From Niastella sp. OAS944 (lineage in GTDB: Bacteria; Bacteroidota; Bacteroidia; Chitinophagales; Chitinophagaceae), in assembly GCA_024809215.1 (NCBI GenBank), contig JANUBW010000008.1:62001-126000 (forward strand): 64,000 nucleotides of DNA, given 5' to 3'. Positions 62,329 through 64,000 of this stretch are shown in pieces (positions within the stretch are counted from its first letter, which is position 1; each line of letters begins with the position of its first letter). The position numbers were made by a program, and so were the translations under genes. The notes under the pieces were generated by a model. The model was not told the DNA's origin. It did not search any database and was given only the letters and a program-made list of their open reading frames with translations.

Positions 62329-62760
62329 CTATCCTTTCAACTTAACAGCTACTTCTTCAGGTATAGCTGCTACTTTTTTCTTGCTGTAATCATAGCAAAC
62401 CATACCTGTTTTTGCTACTGCAACAAGAATTGTTTTGTCGTCAGCAAGCTTCTCCAGCTTATAATATAAGTCGAAAGATATTTTGGAAAGATCACCGGCA
62501 GCTACGGAAACAAGCACTTCGTCGCCGTAGAATAATTCGCTTTTGAACTCAATGCCTACGTCGCTCATAATAACACCAACGCCGGCCAGGTCAAGTTCCC
62601 CATAACCCAATTTTCGCAGGTATTGTACCCGCGCTTCGTGTATCATTGAAAGTATGGTATCGTTACCTACGTGTTTACCGTAATTGAGATCAGTTATGCG
62701 AACAGGAATAGTGGTAGAAAATGCGAATTGTTCAGGTAGCTCAACTTTAATTCTGGCCAT
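62329..62760 (-). CDS. Acyl-CoA thioesterase, hotdog fold (4HBT type)
   Basis: A 143-residue hotdog protein: FAFSTTIPVRITDLNYGKHVGNDTILSMIHEARVQYL, cut here as VRITDLNYGKHVGND and MIHEARVQYL, with the D-x-N-Y-G-x-H-V-x-N motif close to the YbgC active-site Asp. The core helix then leads to SDVGIEFKSELFYGDEVLVSV. It should release CoA from an acyl group in the cytoplasm. It lies 8 bp after the anti-sigma gene in the same direction. Confidence 0.88.
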   Translation of the reverse strand: MARIKVELPEQFAFSTTIPVRITDLNYGKHVGNDTILSMIHEARVQYLRKLGYGELDLAGVGVIMSDVGIEFKSELFYGDEVLVSVAAGDLSKISFDLYYKLEKLADDKTILVAVAKTGMVCYDYSKKKVAAIPEEVAVKLKG

Positions 62761-62768
62761 GCTAAGGT

Positions 62769-63806
62769 TTACTCTTCAGTGATCAATAAATCTCTAAGTT
62801 CAAGTATATCGGTAAAGCTGGTAGCTGTAGGAACAAAAGAAGCCTGGTTCAGGAACTTCTCTTTCCATTCGCTAAAGCGAAGTTTCCACAAGCTGCTTTC
62901 GCGGGTCATAACATCTAACTCGTCCTGTGGTTCCACATTCTGGTTAATGGTACTGATGATATGCAGGAATTTTGAAGAAATACGGGTTTGCTCGCCGTTA
63001 GGACTGGTAACGGTGATATAACAATCATCGGGTGAAATGAGTTTTTTATCAAGTATCACCTGGTTGTTAGCGTCGCGAATAAGCGGTGCTTCAACGATAG
63101 CCGTGTTTTCTTTGGTAAAATCAACATCAACATCATCCATGCTCGAATAGCTGGTGGCTATTGGTTGATAATCGTACCAGGCTGCACGGCGGGCTCCATG
63201 ACGGTTACCGTACTTGCGGTTGATGATATCATTATCGGTTAATGCGGCCAGTTGCTTTTGGCTCAGCTGCTCGCGCTCAACAGGGCGTTCGCCAATTTCA
63301 ATATCGGTAGAACGAACTTTTTTGTTTGATGGTGAACTGCTATTGGTAGTAGATGGGCTTTGGCCTGGTGTTACATTGGCCACATCAATAGCATTATTAT
63401 TATCTAAGAAATACCAGGCGCCAAGGGTCAATAATACCATGGCGGCTGCAGCTGCAATAGCCTTCCACGAATGCAGGGAAGTGAGCCTGCCTTCTTTTTT
63501 AACGGCTGGTTGTTGCGGTAACTGGGCTGCTATCTTTTTCCAGATGCTGGCCGGTGGCATTACAAAAAGATCGTACATTTTTTTGCCAACGGAAGCTTCA
63601 TCTGCTTTCAATTCTGTATTGAGCTGAGCGGCAATTTCGGCAAACATACCTGGGGGAGGGGTTACCGAAAGGTCGAACATTTTTTGAGCAACGGGAACCT
63701 CATCGGCATCAAATTCCGCATCTAGCCTCGACGCAATGCGAGGCCATACGCCAGATGGAGGCGGAACTTCCAGATTGTACAGCGTATGTTTTTTATTCGT
63801 TGCCAT
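62769..63806 (-). CDS. Probable anti-sigma protein with three 34-residue N-terminal repeats
   Basis: A 345-residue protein with one transmembrane helix (AIAAAAAMVLLTLGAWYFL, residues about 120-138). Residues 9-110 hold three repeats of 34 residues, each shaped like Y/F-x-L-x-V-x-P-P-x-G/S-hydrophobic-W/F-x-x-I-A-x-x-L followed by an acidic stretch ending in Lys. The outer part (140-345) is polar and sheet-rich. Position 4 bp after a sigma-factor gene makes an anti-sigma role likely, with the repeats as the cytoplasmic sigma-binding part. No His/Cys zinc motif is seen. Confidence 0.75.
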   Translation of the reverse strand: MATNKKHTLYNLEVPPPSGVWPRIASRLDAEFDADEVPVAQKMFDLSVTPPPGMFAEIAAQLNTELKADEASVGKKMYDLFVMPPASIWKKIAAQLPQQPAVKKEGRLTSLHSWKAIAAAAAMVLLTLGAWYFLDNNNAIDVANVTPGQSPSTTNSSSPSNKKVRSTDIEIGERPVEREQLSQKQLAALTDNDIINRKYGNRHGARRAAWYDYQPIATSYSSMDDVDVDFTKENTAIVEAPLIRDANNQVILDKKLISPDDCYITVTSPNGEQTRISSKFLHIISTINQNVEPQDELDVMTRESSLWKLRFSEWKEKFLNQASFVPTATSFTDILELRDLLITEE

Positions 63807-63810
63807 AATT

Positions 63811-64000
63811 CTACCTAGTGTAGGATTTTTGGGTGTCGCTCAAATACTGAGCGACCTTTTTTTGTAAAACGGATTTGGCCCGCGCCAATTGTGATTTGCT
63901 GGTCCCTTCACTAATTCCCAGCATATCTCCGATCTCTTTATGGGAGTACCCTTCTACCACGTACAGATTGAATACTGCCCTGTAGCCGGGTGATAACTCC
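63811..64000 (-). CDS. RNA polymerase sigma factor, ECF type (C-terminal part)
   Basis: The last 62 residues of a leftward gene cut by the window end. They cover sigma region 4: [49 protein letters not shown]. Region 4 binds the -35/-33 box. The stop is 4 bp before the anti-sigma gene, so both are in one operon. Confidence 0.88.
   Translation of the reverse strand, partial: ELSPGYRAVFNLYVVEGYSHKEIGDMLGISEGTSKSQLARAKSVLQKKVAQYLSDTQKSYTR

Noticed and set aside
1..64000. tRNA or rRNA genes
   Set aside because: No tRNA T-loop/acceptor pattern or rRNA stretch was seen in any gap when read by eye; a covariance-model scan would settle this.

Overview
The window reads as chromosome of a member of the Bacteroidota, most likely family Chitinophagaceae (relatives of Niastella or Chitinophaga). 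This rests on several features: a type IX secretion C-terminal sorting domain, a DUF4270 lipoprotein next to an outer-membrane barrel protein, a MauE-type protein with a CSCGG motif, a LytTR response regulator, type III glutamine synthetase, phosphosulfolactate synthase, lipoproteins with Bacteroidota-style lipoboxes, and many promoters of the TTTG-N19/21-TAnnTTTG type, with no consistent Shine-Dalgarno sequences. The family call is inference; the phylum call is well supported. No rRNA, tRNA, CRISPR array, insertion sequence or phage gene was seen.

Layout. 1-3.4 kb: leftward cluster (membrane protein cut by the window edge, AraC regulator, FAD oxidoreductase, MauE-like protein). 3.8-5.1 kb: two HTH-only AraC paralogues around a stand-alone RNA polymerase alpha-CTD-like protein. 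5.5-13 kb: GMC oxidoreductase, a small AraC protein, a siderophore-type acetyltransferase, a lipoprotein, an outer-membrane protein and a DUF4270 lipoprotein. 13.7-16 kb: Kelch lipoprotein, DUF4907 protein, small membrane protein and LytTR regulator. 16-17 kb: a probable Panacea-type toxin-antitoxin pair. 17.3-28.4 kb: L,D-transpeptidase, Gfo/Idh/MocA dehydrogenase with a polyprenyl-phosphate sugar transferase, two paralogous M1 peptidases, a FemAB-like acyltransferase, an SGNH hydrolase and ispD. 28.7-32.9 kb: STAS protein, clpC, cmk. 33.4-40.5 kb: accessory stretch with a T9SS cargo protein, a Cys-rich microprotein, a lipoprotein with a PBCV-type adaptor tail, three small immunity-like genes, a Nudix hydrolase, a striking 546-bp array of 21-bp units and a structured intergenic region. 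40.9-64 kb: mostly housekeeping (glnN, purL, hldD, proC, pyrG, yidC, comA, aroE) mixed with surface-glycan glycosyltransferases, a TPR protein, a thioesterase and a sigma/anti-sigma locus.

Two non-genic structures stand out. (1) At least 14 intergenic gaps are filled by low-complexity spacers built from a few 5-12 bp words repeated with small changes, often joined by an AATACAG/CTGTATT linker. They lie between unrelated genes, several are arranged as inverted arms, and two supply the -33 box of the next promoter. (2) A 26-unit, indel-free array of diverged 21-bp units centred on GAATTC, alternating as two sub-types. Neither matches a repeat class I can name. The word spacers are the best candidate here for something undescribed.

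Many genes serve the cell envelope (sugar transferase, GT4-like enzymes, hldD, GT-C-like proteins, L,D-transpeptidase, yidC, lipoproteins, possibly sulfonolipid precursors through comA), beside nucleotide and amino-acid metabolism (purL, pyrG, cmk, glnN, proC, aroE). All calls come from reading the sequence alone; no database search was run.
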